32,400 nt of DNA from DASRDE01 sp035652755 (GTDB lineage: Bacteria > Vulcanimicrobiota > Vulcanimicrobiia > Vulcanimicrobiales > Vulcanimicrobiaceae). The position numbers and the translations under genes are program-made. The notes beneath the pieces were generated by a model, which worked only from the letters and a program-made list of their open reading frames with translations, did no database searches and was not told the DNA's origin. The first letter of the stretch is position 1, and each line of letters starts with the position of its first letter. The stretch spans positions 1 through 32,400 of the forward strand of contig DASRDE010000349.1 of assembly GCA_035652755.1 (NCBI GenBank), read 5' to 3'. This document shows positions 1 to 7,503 of the stretch, in pieces.

Positions 1-5
1 AGGTG

Positions 6-1667
6 TTACTGGAACATGACGCCGGGATCTTCGGTACGCCGCCGGAAGCGGCCGTCGTCGAAGGCCGCGGTTTTGGCAACGTAAATCTTCGCGTTGGCCT
101 CGTCGAACGTGATCACGAAGTTCTTGAGCACGCCCATGCCGATATTGCCTGCGTCGAAGCGATCCGCAAAAGCGCCGCGATCGCTCATCATGATGCTCGC
201 GTAGCGGTTGTAAAAGTTGAACGGCCCGAATTCCAACTCGTCGACGTAGCCGAACGCGGCGCGCGCCGAACCGCCGACGCCGTAGTTGTTTGCCGGACGC
301 TCGCGGTCTTCCAGCGGAACCACGTACGGATGGGATGCCATGAACGGCGAGTACAGCAGCATCTCGGTACTGTTCCCCGTGTCGACCACGAAGGTGCCGT
401 CGACGCGGTTGACGCTTCCGGGCATCTCGATCAGGCCGCGATCGTTGTCGATGTCGATCGCCGCGCCCGACGCCTTGAGCGAACCGGGCTTGCCGAACGT
501 CATGGTGCGCGAGACCGGATCGATCGTCACTTCGGCCGACGCAAAGAATGGATACCCCAGCACGCCGTCCGCACCGCCCGTCGCCGCGCTCAGATCGAGC
601 ACCGAGACGGAACGTACGGGCACGTCGACGCCGCCGATCTGCAATGCATCCAGCTGCGCAAAGCCCAAGCCGCCGGTGCGGCTCGCGCCCGCAACCTCCA
701 GGCGGCCCGCCGCGTTCAAATGCTGCTCGCGCGCAACCTGCGAGTCGAGCGCGATCATCTGCGCGCCCGTATCGAGCAAAAACGTGTACTCCCTGCCTCC
801 CACTCGAACGGGAACGTAGAGGTGCCCTTGCTCCTCACGCAGCGGGACCGTCACCGGTTTATCCGTCTGAACGACCGTCGAAGCCGGAAGGGCAAAGACC
901 GACGGCGATATTGCGCCGTCGACGACGACGCGCCGGGTGTAGTGCGACACGTCATACGCGCGATCGCCGTTGGAGTCGACCTCTCGCGCGGCGACCAGCG
1001 CGCCGTGAAAGGCCGCATATCCGTAGTAATCTTCGGTCGCGATTCCGTCGTCCTGATCGTACGCGATCCGATCGATCATCCAGGTGCGGTCGTCGACGTA
1101 CACGGTCTCGCGCTGCCCTTGCGGCGGGTCGACTTCGATGGCGTATGCGGAACGCTCCGGGTCCAGCTGCTGTTTGCCGACGAGCTTATCGTACTGCGGC
1201 TGCGAAACGAACCCGCCGTTCTCAATGAAATCCTGGGTGCGCTGATGGCGTGCCAGCACGCCGCGCAGTTCGCGGACGTTCCCGGTCTCGTTCACGACGT
1301 AGGTTCGGTCGCCCAGGCGGATGATGCGGACGACGTGCGAAGCCAGTTCGTCGTCTTCGCGCGAGTTCGCTCCGCTGGTCCAATGATGGAAGGCGCCGAT
1401 GAGATCGCCGCCGACGATCGAGCCGGCAATTTCAATCGACTTGACCGCGCGAAGATGCATCGCCGCAAGCGCGGACTGGCGCGCCTGCAAGACGGTATCG
1501 AGTTCGGGAAGAGCGGCGGAGGGCGCGGAGTTCGGAGATGCGGCGACGCTCGTCAAAGCGACGGCGGCGGCCGCAACGAGCAGGCTACTGCGCTTTGTAC
1601 TTGCGGTAGCTTTCGAGCACGTTTTGAACGTAGGACTGCGTTTCGGCATAAGGCGGAACGCCGCCAT
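6..1667 (-). CDS. Secreted retropepsin-like aspartic protease with two DTG motifs
   Basis: The protein is up to 553 residues. An alanine-rich hydrophobic signal segment (about 27-43) follows a basic stretch, so it is probably exported. Residues 50-260 form an unassigned N-terminal region. The C-terminal half holds two retropepsin-type active-site motifs, FLLDTGA (about 297-302) and FVVDTGN (about 427-432), each followed by hydrophobic-Gly patterns typical of the clan AA Asp_protease_2 fold. Two DTG halves in one chain could form a self-contained protease without dimerising. The start is uncertain: the first ATG overlaps the transglycosylase gene by 83 bases, a second ATG is at 1649, and no good ribosome site favours either. 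It lies directly downstream of the flagellar operon and the transglycosylase, so it may be read from the same transcript. Substrate unknown. Confidence 0.8.
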   Translation of the reverse strand: MAAFRLMPKRSPTFKTCSKATASTKRSSLLVAAAAVALTSVAASPNSAPSAALPELDTVLQARQSALAAMHLRAVKSIEIAGSIVGGDLIGAFHHWTSGANSREDDELASHVVRIIRLGDRTYVVNETGNVRELRGVLARHQRTQDFIENGGFVSQPQYDKLVGKQQLDPERSAYAIEVDPPQGQRETVYVDDRTWMIDRIAYDQDDGIATEDYYGYAAFHGALVAAREVDSNGDRAYDVSHYTRRVVVDGAISPSVFALPASTVVQTDKPVTVPLREEQGHLYVPVRVGGREYTFLLDTGAQMIALDSQVAREQHLNAAGRLEVAGASRTGGLGFAQLDALQIGGVDVPVRSVSVLDLSAATGGADGVLGYPFFASAEVTIDPVSRTMTFGKPGSLKASGAAIDIDNDRGLIEMPGSVNRVDGTFVVDTGNSTEMLLYSPFMASHPYVVPLEDRERPANNYGVGGSARAAFGYVDELEFGPFNFYNRYASIMMSDRGAFADRFDAGNIGMGVLKNFVITFDEANAKIYVAKTAAFDDGRFRRRTEDPGVMFQ

Positions 1668-2166
1668 ACTTCTCTACGGCCTGCGGTCCAGCATTGTAGG
1701 CGGCGACGGCGAGCTGCGTGTCACCGTGAAAGCGGTCGAGCAAGCCCCGAATATATCTGGTCCCCGCCCACACGTTCTGTGCCGGATCGTACGCATTCGT
1801 AATGCCCATGTCCGCGGCCGTTCCCGGTTCGAGCTGCATCAAGCCTTGCGCTCCGGTCCTGGACGTCGCGGCAGCATCGAAGCCCGATTCGTTCGCGATG
1901 ATCGCCTTGACGAGCGCGGGATCGACTTGCCACGTACCCGCGTTAGCGTCGACGAGGCGCTCGATCTGTGCCGGAGGTACGATGGCCGGGACTTGCGCGC
2001 CCGATTCTTGCGCAAGCGCGGTTTGCGCCGGTGCGCCGCTCGAATTCATCGCCGAAGCAAGCGCGTCGGAGAACGACGGCGCCGGCTGCGCGGGGGCCGG
2101 GTCGATGCGCTGGGCGATCTCGGCGATGCGCGCGGTCACTGCGGCAAGGTCGGCGGTAATGTCCAT
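1585..2166 (-). CDS. Lytic transglycosylase, SLT domain, flagellar-operon associated
   Basis: This predicted peptidoglycan-cleaving enzyme has 193 residues. The C-terminal half (about 65-193) is an SLT lysozyme-like domain. ANESGFD contains the likely catalytic Glu (about 93), followed by GAQGLMQLEPGTA and AYNAGP, the classic goose-lysozyme-fold motifs. The N-terminal 60 residues are a low-complexity Ala/Pro stretch with no clear signal peptide; export through the flagellar system is possible but not shown. I chose the ATG at 2166 because a GAGGTGA Shine-Dalgarno lies six bases upstream and the ATG follows the fliI stop closely; an in-frame GTG at 2175 would overlap fliI. Its position after fliI suggests it opens the cell wall for the flagellar rod. 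Confidence 0.9.
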   Translation of the reverse strand: MDITADLAAVTARIAEIAQRIDPAPAQPAPSFSDALASAMNSSGAPAQTALAQESGAQVPAIVPPAQIERLVDANAGTWQVDPALVKAIIANESGFDAAATSRTGAQGLMQLEPGTAADMGITNAYDPAQNVWAGTRYIRGLLDRFHGDTQLAVAAYNAGPQAVEKYGGVPPYAETQSYVQNVLESYRKYKAQ

Positions 2167-2171
2167 GGCGT

Positions 2172-3227
2172 TCACCTCACTCTATCGGCAAGAGCGTGCA
2201 AGGACGCGAGCGTGGCCGCCGGCGGGCTCGGGCCATCGTCCTGGCGCAGAAAATCCCGTATTGCCGGCTCGGCGGCGACGGCCCGGCGGGCGGCGGAATC
2301 GGCGGGCTCGATGCCGGCGTCCCGAGCGTCGCTCGTCCGGCCGAGCAATGCAAGTGCGCTGCGAAGCGCGGCCGCGTCGCTCGCGTGTGCCGCCGAGGCA
2401 ACTGCCGGCATCGTTCGGCTGGCGCTGGCGCAGACGTCGATCGCCGGGTACTGCCCAGCGTGTGCTAATGCGGAGTTCAGCTCGATGTGTCCGTCGAGCA
2501 GCGAGCGCGCCGCCTCGCTGACCGGATCGCGCTCGTCGCCGTCGCTGAGCACCGTCGCTATGAGCGTCACCGAACCGGTCCGGGTATTTCCGGCGCTTTC
2601 GGTCAGCGCCGCCAGGCGGCCGAAAATCGACGGAGCGTAGCCGCCGCGGCCGACCGCTTCGGACGAGGCTGCGCTCACTTCGCGCAGAGCGTACGCATAT
2701 CGCGCAAGGCTGTCTATGACCAGGAGCACGTGCAAACCCAGCGATGCCAGGGCCTGGGCCTGCGCGGCAGCAGCGTGCGCGGCGGCGACCCTTTCGGCGG
2801 CGGGGCGATCGGCGGTCGCGCAAATGAGCGCCGCGCGATCGTGGATGTTGCGCATCCATTCGTGCGCCTCGCGGCCGCGTTCGCCGATCAAACCGAAGAC
2901 GATCGCGTCGGTTCGAGCATGCGCGAGCAGCATCGCGAGCAGCGTGGATTTTCCGGCGCCCGGCGCACCTAAGATGCCGACGCGCGCTCCTCGTCCGATG
3001 GTCAGCAAGCCGTCGATGCTGCGCACGCCGGTCCACAGCGGCACGTCGATGGTTCGCCGCTCCGCCGGCGCGATCGAGCGGATGACCGGCTCACGCGCGA
3101 GGCCGCGAAGAGCGCCGCCTCCGTCGAGCGCAGAGCCTGCAGCATCGATTGCCCGGCCCAGCAACGCAGTGCCGAGCGGAAGGCGCGCCGCCGGCGCGGA
3201 CGGACTGCCGCGGCCCGAAACGATCAC
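2172..3227 (-). CDS. fliI: Flagellar export ATPase FliI, short form lacking the N-terminal domain
   Basis: FliI is the cytoplasmic hexameric ATPase that feeds substrates to the flagellar type III export gate. Visible motifs are the Walker A loop GAPGAGKST (about 87-95), GERGRE (115-120), the Walker B strand LLVIDS (about 168-173), and a conserved SLLDGHIEL...GQYPAIDV segment. The GTG at 3227 overlaps the fliH stop as GTGA, a typical coupled start. The product is then 351 residues, against roughly 440-457 for usual FliI. The Walker lysine is near residue 93 instead of near 188, so the N-terminal beta-barrel domain that helps ring assembly is missing. The upstream sequence is taken up by a convincing fliH frame, so no longer start is likely. 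The identity is secure; the truncated architecture is the odd part. Confidence 0.93.
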   Translation of the reverse strand: MIVSGRGSPSAPAARLPLGTALLGRAIDAAGSALDGGGALRGLAREPVIRSIAPAERRTIDVPLWTGVRSIDGLLTIGRGARVGILGAPGAGKSTLLAMLLAHARTDAIVFGLIGERGREAHEWMRNIHDRAALICATADRPAAERVAAAHAAAAQAQALASLGLHVLLVIDSLARYAYALREVSAASSEAVGRGGYAPSIFGRLAALTESAGNTRTGSVTLIATVLSDGDERDPVSEAARSLLDGHIELNSALAHAGQYPAIDVCASASRTMPAVASAAHASDAAALRSALALLGRTSDARDAGIEPADSAARRAVAAEPAIRDFLRQDDGPSPPAATLASLHALADRVR

Positions 3228-3715
3228 GTGCACGCTTCGAGTACCCCTTGGAGACGAACGCCAAGCGATGCGTCGACGATACCGTTTCGCAGTTCGAGGA
3301 CGGCATCGCCGCGATGCAGCCCGCGATCGCCTGCGATTGGAATGCCGCAATCGACAAGGTGCGCTTCGTCGGGATGAACGCGTATGCGTACTGGGTGTTC
3401 GTCCATGAAGCGCGCCGCCAGGCGTTTGGCGATCGCGGCGACGTCGGCGGGCGACGTCTGCAATTCACGTGCGAGGACGTCGGACGCGATGTCGGCACGC
3501 AGCGCGGCTAAGCCCTGCTCCAGCAGTTCGTTCAAGCGCGCGTGAAAGAGGCGCATCTCGCGCAAGAGATCCGCAAGACTTGACTGCGCGTCGAGTGCAT
3601 CCGCGAGAGCGGCGCCGCATTCGATCGCCTCGTCTTCATTCGCTGGCGATTCGAGGGGCGCACCATCGTCGCGCAGCAGCGACGCGAGCGAACGGAACGT
3701 GCTAGGCGCGGACAA
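3224..3715 (-). CDS. fliH: FliH-like flagellar assembly protein, FliI regulator
   Basis: FliH binds FliI and docks it at the export apparatus. This 163-residue protein has a helical middle (about 30-90) rich in Leu, Ala and Glu, and a C-terminal half matching the FliH/HrpE pattern: a VRIRVHPDEAHLV strand, then GDAVLELRNGIVDASLGVRL. Family members are usually about 220-240 residues, so this one is shortened at the N-terminus. The start is a TTG preceded by GGAG with good spacing; it overlaps the fliF end by 14 bases. The stop overlaps the fliI GTG. Its place between fliF and fliI is where fliG-fliH would normally be, and no fliG lies between them. Confidence 0.85.
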   Translation of the reverse strand: MSAPSTFRSLASLLRDDGAPLESPANEDEAIECGAALADALDAQSSLADLLREMRLFHARLNELLEQGLAALRADIASDVLARELQTSPADVAAIAKRLAARFMDEHPVRIRVHPDEAHLVDCGIPIAGDRGLHRGDAVLELRNGIVDASLGVRLQGVLEACT

Positions 3716-5162
3716 CGAATCGCTCCGGATCGCCCAGCAGCGGCGAAGCCGGACGGTGCATCCTGCGGATGATGGCGGCTCGTTCGGATTCGGGATAGAG
3801 TTCGAGCACCGCAGCGGCAGTCGCGGCCGGCAACGCGCTGATAATTGCCGCGGCCGTATGCGGGGGCTCGTGCGCGAGCGATGCCCGAACGCTGGCGGGC
3901 GCCAAGCGGGGCGCAGCTGCGGCAGTTCGCGCCACCGTCATCCGGTCCAACGCGTGAGCCGCGATCGCCGCGATGGGCGGCACGCCGATGCGAACCGCAG
4001 CGACGAGCGCGGCGGCAAACGCCAGCGCGGGTAACAGCGGTACGATCGCTCCGTACGCGAGCCACCACGCATCCTTTCGGGGCGTCAGTTCGCGCGAAAA
4101 AGGCATTGCCGCGACTTGCAGCAGATCTCCGCGGGCCGGGTCGATGCCGATGGTCGCGGCGGCAAGCGTTTTCACTTGCTCGACGTCGGCGATTCGCTGG
4201 GCATCCAAAAAGACTGCCGCCGTGATGCGCGCGATGCGGCCGGCCTGCGCCGACGACGACGTCTCGCGGGTTTCACTTCCGCGATCGACTTCTTGACTGC
4301 TGCGGTCGTATCGCTTGCCCGCGCCGTCGTACCGCTCGGCCTGCGTTGTGGAGGCAATGGGTATTGCAGAGAGCGGCGCACGCCTGACGTCCTTGCTCTC
4401 GACCGAACGCGGGTCGTACTCCACGTGCACGCGCACGATTGCGGAACCCGCGCCCAGCGCGCCGTCGAGCGCGCTTTGCAGGGAGCTCTGCAGTTCGGCG
4501 GACGCGCTCTGCGGTGCGCCGCGATCGAGTGCCTGTCCGCGATCGTCGATGATCGTGACGTTGCGCGCCTCCAATCCCGCAACGCTCGCGGCGACGAACG
4601 CGCGGATGCCGTCGACGGCCTCGGACGACAGCCCCGGGCCCGCGGTGGTGATGCGGACGCTCGCGCTGGCCGCATGCGAAGAATCGCCCGCAAAAAATCC
4701 GTCTTTCGCCGGTGCGATAATGACCCGCGCTTCCTGGATCCCGTCGACGCCGCGAAGCGCCAATTCGATGTCGCCGGCCAACCCGTCGCGCGTTTGCGCA
4801 TCGATGACGGCTTGCGGTGTTAGGGCGCCGACTTTGCCGAGCACGTCGCCCGTTCCGTCGACGTGCCCGTGCGGCACGCCGGCAAGGGAGAGGCGCAGCA
4901 GCAATTCGCTGCGATGTTTTGAATCGACGAGCACGTTGTCTGCAGTCGGCGTAAAGGCCACGTTCCAGGCGGCGAGCCGATCCTGAACTTCGGCGACCTG
5001 CTCGGGATGCAACGGTGCGGCATACAGCGCGGAACGCTGAGGATGCGCGAAGATTTCGGCTGCTGCGACGATAACGACCGCGCACGCGAATCCGGCGCAG
5101 ATGAACCGGCGCGCGGTCGACGGCAGGTCGTTCCAGCGGCGCAGGAGAGCGGCTGCGTCCAT
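3702..5162 (-). CDS. fliF: Flagellar MS-ring protein FliF with a FliG-like C-terminal tail
   Basis: FliF builds the MS ring in the inner membrane. This 486-residue protein has a first membrane helix (about 19-38), the periplasmic ring-building motifs including LRLSLAGVPHG and RVIIAPAKDGFF (about 146-157), a C-terminal RBM3 region ending TAAVFLD (about 314-320), and a second membrane helix (about 366-392). After it, residues about 426-476 (HEPPHTAAAIISALP, then VLELYPESERAAIIRRM) resemble the FliG middle-domain armadillo motif that carries the EHPQ signature. Normal FliF ends in a short FliG-binding peptide, so this looks like a fusion to part of FliG. The ATG is one base after the fliE stop. 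FliF identity is strong; the FliG relationship is read by eye. Confidence 0.92.
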   Translation of the reverse strand: MDAAALLRRWNDLPSTARRFICAGFACAVVIVAAAEIFAHPQRSALYAAPLHPEQVAEVQDRLAAWNVAFTPTADNVLVDSKHRSELLLRLSLAGVPHGHVDGTGDVLGKVGALTPQAVIDAQTRDGLAGDIELALRGVDGIQEARVIIAPAKDGFFAGDSSHAASASVRITTAGPGLSSEAVDGIRAFVAASVAGLEARNVTIIDDRGQALDRGAPQSASAELQSSLQSALDGALGAGSAIVRVHVEYDPRSVESKDVRRAPLSAIPIASTTQAERYDGAGKRYDRSSQEVDRGSETRETSSSAQAGRIARITAAVFLDAQRIADVEQVKTLAAATIGIDPARGDLLQVAAMPFSRELTPRKDAWWLAYGAIVPLLPALAFAAALVAAVRIGVPPIAAIAAHALDRMTVARTAAAAPRLAPASVRASLAHEPPHTAAAIISALPAATAAAVLELYPESERAAIIRRMHRPASPLLGDPERFVVRA

Positions 5163-5163
5163 C

Positions 5164-5430
5164 TCAGATCTGCATGTTCAGCAGCGTTTGCAGAGCGCCG
5201 GCGGCACGCTGGGCGGCTGCAGCTGCAACCGAGAGCGCGACGTCTGCGCGCGCGCGCTCGTAGACCGCGGTCTGCAAATCGCCTTTGCCGTCGGCGAACG
5301 CGTTTTCGGCGTTGTCCGCACGGCCGAAGAGTGCTCCGAGCGCATCGAGCGCCTGCGAGAATCCCGCGGCGTTTGCGTGGCTTTGCACGGGCGACGACGC
5401 GGCGTCGGGTATCAGCGGTTCAACCCTCAT
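5164..5430 (-). CDS. fliE: Flagellar hook-basal body protein FliE
   Basis: FliE joins the MS ring to the rod and is exported early through the type III gate. The 88-residue product has a disordered start, then FSQALDALGAL and a long Ala-rich helix with YERARADVALSVAAAAAQRA, ending in LLNMQI. The closing pattern (helix then M-Q-I) matches the family, whose members are about 100 residues. The ATG overlaps the flgC stop as ATGA, and the stop is one base before fliF, so translation is coupled on both sides. Gene order flgC-fliE-fliF is the canonical one and supports the call. Confidence 0.88.
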   Translation of the reverse strand: MRVEPLIPDAASSPVQSHANAAGFSQALDALGALFGRADNAENAFADGKGDLQTAVYERARADVALSVAAAAAQRAAGALQTLLNMQI

Positions 5431-5762
5431 AGGCGGCCCATGTCGATCGTGCGCTCCGCCAGCCGTTTGCCAAGCTCGAAGACGGAGGCATTCGCTTCGT
5501 ATGCGCGGGAGGCGTTCAGCACTGCAACCATCTCGGTGAGTGCGTCCCCGCTCGAACCGCGCTGCAGGTGGCTGCCGGTCACGGTAACGCCGGGCGAGTT
5601 GCCGTCTGCCGCGATCAGTTGAAACTCGGGCACGAGGCGCTCGTAAGAGCCTTTCGGTCCCGCTGCTTGCGCGGCCGCGACATTTCGCGCCTCAATATCG
5701 AGCACGGCCCGCTGTGCGTCCATTCCGCCGGCGGCCGTCTTTAGAAGAGGGAAGGCGTCCAT
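5427..5762 (-). CDS. flgC: Flagellar proximal rod protein FlgC, shortened
   Basis: FlgC is a proximal rod subunit with paired N- and C-terminal helices. The C-terminus is diagnostic: ALTEMVAVLNASRAYEAN (about 75-92), then a helix ending RTIDMGRL. The N-terminus (LLKTAAGGMDAQRAVLDIEARNVAAAQ) matches the usual SASGLTAQRLRMDVIANNIANA helix but is degenerate. At 111 residues it is about 25-30 shorter than usual; the segment with the conserved YDPxHPDAD and GYVxxPNV motifs is missing between about residues 60 and 72. The ATG is one base after the flgB stop, and the stop overlaps fliE. Confidence 0.85.
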   Translation of the reverse strand: MDAFPLLKTAAGGMDAQRAVLDIEARNVAAAQAAGPKGSYERLVPEFQLIAADGNSPGVTVTGSHLQRGSSGDALTEMVAVLNASRAYEANASVFELGKRLAERTIDMGRL

Positions 5763-5763
5763 G

Positions 5764-5979
5764 TCAGCGCGCCGCCGTCTTAATTTCGGCTAAGCGCGCG
5801 TGCGCCGCGGCCAAGAGTGCTTCGGTGAACACCGCTTCGCGCGCGGTTTGCGCCATCGCGGCATCGGTTTGCGATGTGCCGTACGGCGTTTGCGCGCGGG
5901 AGGTCGAATCCGCAGCGTACCGCAGACGGCCGGCGGCGTTTTGAAGCGAGTTCATCAGGTGCTGTGCGACGTCGAACAT
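5764..5979 (-). CDS. flgB: FlgB-like proximal rod protein, minimal form
   Basis: This 71-residue protein is first in the flagellar run. It starts MFDVAQHLMNSLQNAAGRLRY and continues with a segment (RAQTPYG) that could be the remnant of FlgB's NANTPGYK motif. Its end (MAQTAREAVFTEALLAAAHARLAEIKTA) has the spacing of the FlgB C-terminal helix. Usual FlgB is 110-140 residues, so nearly all of the middle is gone and only two helices remain. The call rests mainly on position before flgC plus these weak matches. A TACTGT hexamer six bases before the ATG could be a -10 element, but I see no convincing -35 element or Shine-Dalgarno. Confidence 0.6.
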   Translation of the reverse strand: MFDVAQHLMNSLQNAAGRLRYAADSTSRAQTPYGTSQTDAAMAQTAREAVFTEALLAAAHARLAEIKTAAR

Positions 5980-6027
5980 GTCCGCACAGTAGCGGCGCGG
6001 CGTTGCCGCGGTGTTACGCGCCGGCGA

Positions 6028-7026
6028 TCACTTCGCGACCGGAAGCCCGTCGCGATCGAGCGGAATCCCGGCCAGCAGGCGGGTGACCTCGTTGTAGTTT
6101 TCCACGCCGGAGGCAACGTGGTTGCTCTTCAAATAGCTGTTGTAGACTCGCCAGGAGAACCGCGAGAGATTCAAATTCAGGAAATGGGCGTTACGCGCCC
6201 GGATCGCGGCGAAATCGGCCCAAACCAGAGGAACGAAAAGGCGGTGAGGGTAGGCTTTGAGCGGCGGCAGGTAGAGAAAAAGCTCCAGCCATCCCGAATA
6301 TTGCACTACCGGGTCGCGGCTGCGCAGGCACGACAGCGCCGCGATGTAATTGGCCTCGTCCTCGCGGTTGTAGCCTGCGGCGTGACTCCATTCGTGCGCC
6401 TGCGCGAACGGCCGCTCGAACCAGATGAGGTCGGGCGCGAGCTGCGTCTCGAGCGTGAACGGATTGGTGAACCCGCTCGTGCCCGATCGGTCCATGAACC
6501 ATCCGGCGACGGCCGGTTTGGCAGGCTCGACGCGGGGCGTCCAGCGATCGCCCAAGCGCTGCACCACCGGAGTCCATGCGTTGCGAAGATCCTCGACGTC
6601 GAACGCATCGCCCCGGTGAAGCGAATGCGCGATCCCCGCCAGCCGGTTCATCTGCGCTATCGCCCGTTCTCGCAATGCGCCGGTCGTTTTTTTATCGACG
6701 CGCGCGGCATCGAAGGCGGCGCGCGTCTCCAGCGCAGCCCTGTCGTACCCGTATCCCCATCCGGCGTAAAACCACAGGGAATACGCGCCGGCAAGAGCCG
6801 CCGCACCGAGCAACGCTCGCCAAAACGGCCGCACGAAAACAAATGTGCCGATCAGGCCGAGCACGCCCGCGGCGATGACCAGATCCCCGAGCGCAAACGG
6901 CAGAGCGGACGTGAACGAGGACCAAAAATGCTGCCAGTGGGGGTAGTATCCGTTGCTGAAAACGCTTTCGACCCATTCGGGGCCCGGACGCCACAGCGCA
7001 GCGGCAGCCCCGAGCACGATCGACAC
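6028..7026 (-). CDS. DUF3810 family membrane protein with an HEWSH zinc-peptidase motif
   Basis: The protein has an N-terminal membrane helix, the PEWVESVFSNGYYPHW segment, a region starting LPFALGDL and two further hydrophobic helices. A soluble part follows, carrying AHEWSHAAGYNREDEANYIA with an HExxH zinc-binding motif. This order is that of DUF3810, a family of unknown function that looks like membrane-anchored metallopeptidases. The open frame runs upstream to an ATG at 7095, ten bases after rpsI, but that part covers the rpsI terminator hairpin. I therefore prefer the GTG at 7026 (332 residues), which begins just before the hydrophobic helix. The longer 355-residue form remains possible. 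Confidence 0.78.
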   Translation of the reverse strand: MSIVLGAAAALWRPGPEWVESVFSNGYYPHWQHFWSSFTSALPFALGDLVIAAGVLGLIGTFVFVRPFWRALLGAAALAGAYSLWFYAGWGYGYDRAALETRAAFDAARVDKKTTGALRERAIAQMNRLAGIAHSLHRGDAFDVEDLRNAWTPVVQRLGDRWTPRVEPAKPAVAGWFMDRSGTSGFTNPFTLETQLAPDLIWFERPFAQAHEWSHAAGYNREDEANYIAALSCLRSRDPVVQYSGWLELFLYLPPLKAYPHRLFVPLVWADFAAIRARNAHFLNLNLSRFSWRVYNSYLKSNHVASGVENYNEVTRLLAGIPLDRDGLPVAK

Positions 7027-7051
7027 TGCGTCCAGCGGAACGGTCGAGGAC

Positions 7052-7083
7052 AAAAAAGAGCCGCGTCGGAGCGCGACTCTTTT
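7052..7083 (-). terminator. Intrinsic terminator of the rplM-rpsI operon
   Basis: On the minus strand GAGTCGCG and CGCGGCTC form an eight-pair stem (one G-T wobble) around a six-base loop, followed directly by six T. It starts about 25 bases after the rpsI stop. An A-run precedes the stem, so it may also act weakly in the other direction. Confidence 0.85.
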
Positions 7084-7105
7084 CCGCGGCCTCATCGCGA
7101 TACGA

Positions 7106-7495
7106 TTAGCGCTTGCTGAACTGGAAGCGCTTGCGGGCGCGCTTGCGTCCGTACTTCTTCGACTCTTTTTCACGCGGATCGCGCGTGAGCAGGCCGGCTT
7201 TACGGAGCACTTCGCGCAGCGATTCGTCCATTGCGATGAGCGCGCGCGCAATACCGTGCCGCACCGCTCCCGCTTGACCGGCGATGCCGCCGCCTTCCGT
7301 TTTCACGTCGATGTCGAAACGCGACGCGCTTTGGGTGGCGTCGAGCGGCTGTCTGACGATCTGCTGCAGCGTCTGCCGCGGAAAGTACTCGTCGATGGGA
7401 CGCTTGTTGATCGTGATCACGCCTTGACCGAGCGAGATCTTCACTCGCGCGATGGAGCGTTTGCGCCGTCCGGTCCCCTGAAAGTTTTCGTTCAC
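7106..7495 (-). CDS. rpsI: 30S ribosomal protein S9
   Basis: S9 sits in the small-subunit head, and its C-terminal tail reaches the P-site tRNA. The 129-residue product matches the family across its length: GTGRRKRSIARV at the start, the middle GGGIAGQAGAVRHGIARAL, then LTRDPREKESKKYGRKRARK, ending in the hallmark QFSKR. It starts with GTG, preceded by AGGAG that overlaps the rplM stop, eight bases away. It is co-transcribed with rplM in the usual bacterial order and ends before a clear terminator. Confidence 0.98.
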   Translation of the reverse strand: MNENFQGTGRRKRSIARVKISLGQGVITINKRPIDEYFPRQTLQQIVRQPLDATQSASRFDIDVKTEGGGIAGQAGAVRHGIARALIAMDESLREVLRKAGLLTRDPREKESKKYGRKRARKRFQFSKR

Positions 7496-7503
7496 GTGTA
7501 CTC

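Noticed and set aside
3..1802. Long plus-strand open frame of 599 codons
   Set aside because: It lies opposite the retropepsin-like and transglycosylase genes, has Arg-rich composition without domains, and arises from the high GC content.
3091..3498. Possible missing FliI N-terminal domain in another frame
   Set aside because: The alternative-frame translation is Arg/Ser-rich with no FliI likeness, while the overlapping fliH frame matches its family to the end.
3224..3715. Remnant of FliG hidden between fliF and fliH
   Set aside because: The interval is fully used by fliH, and other frames show no FliG C-terminal motif.
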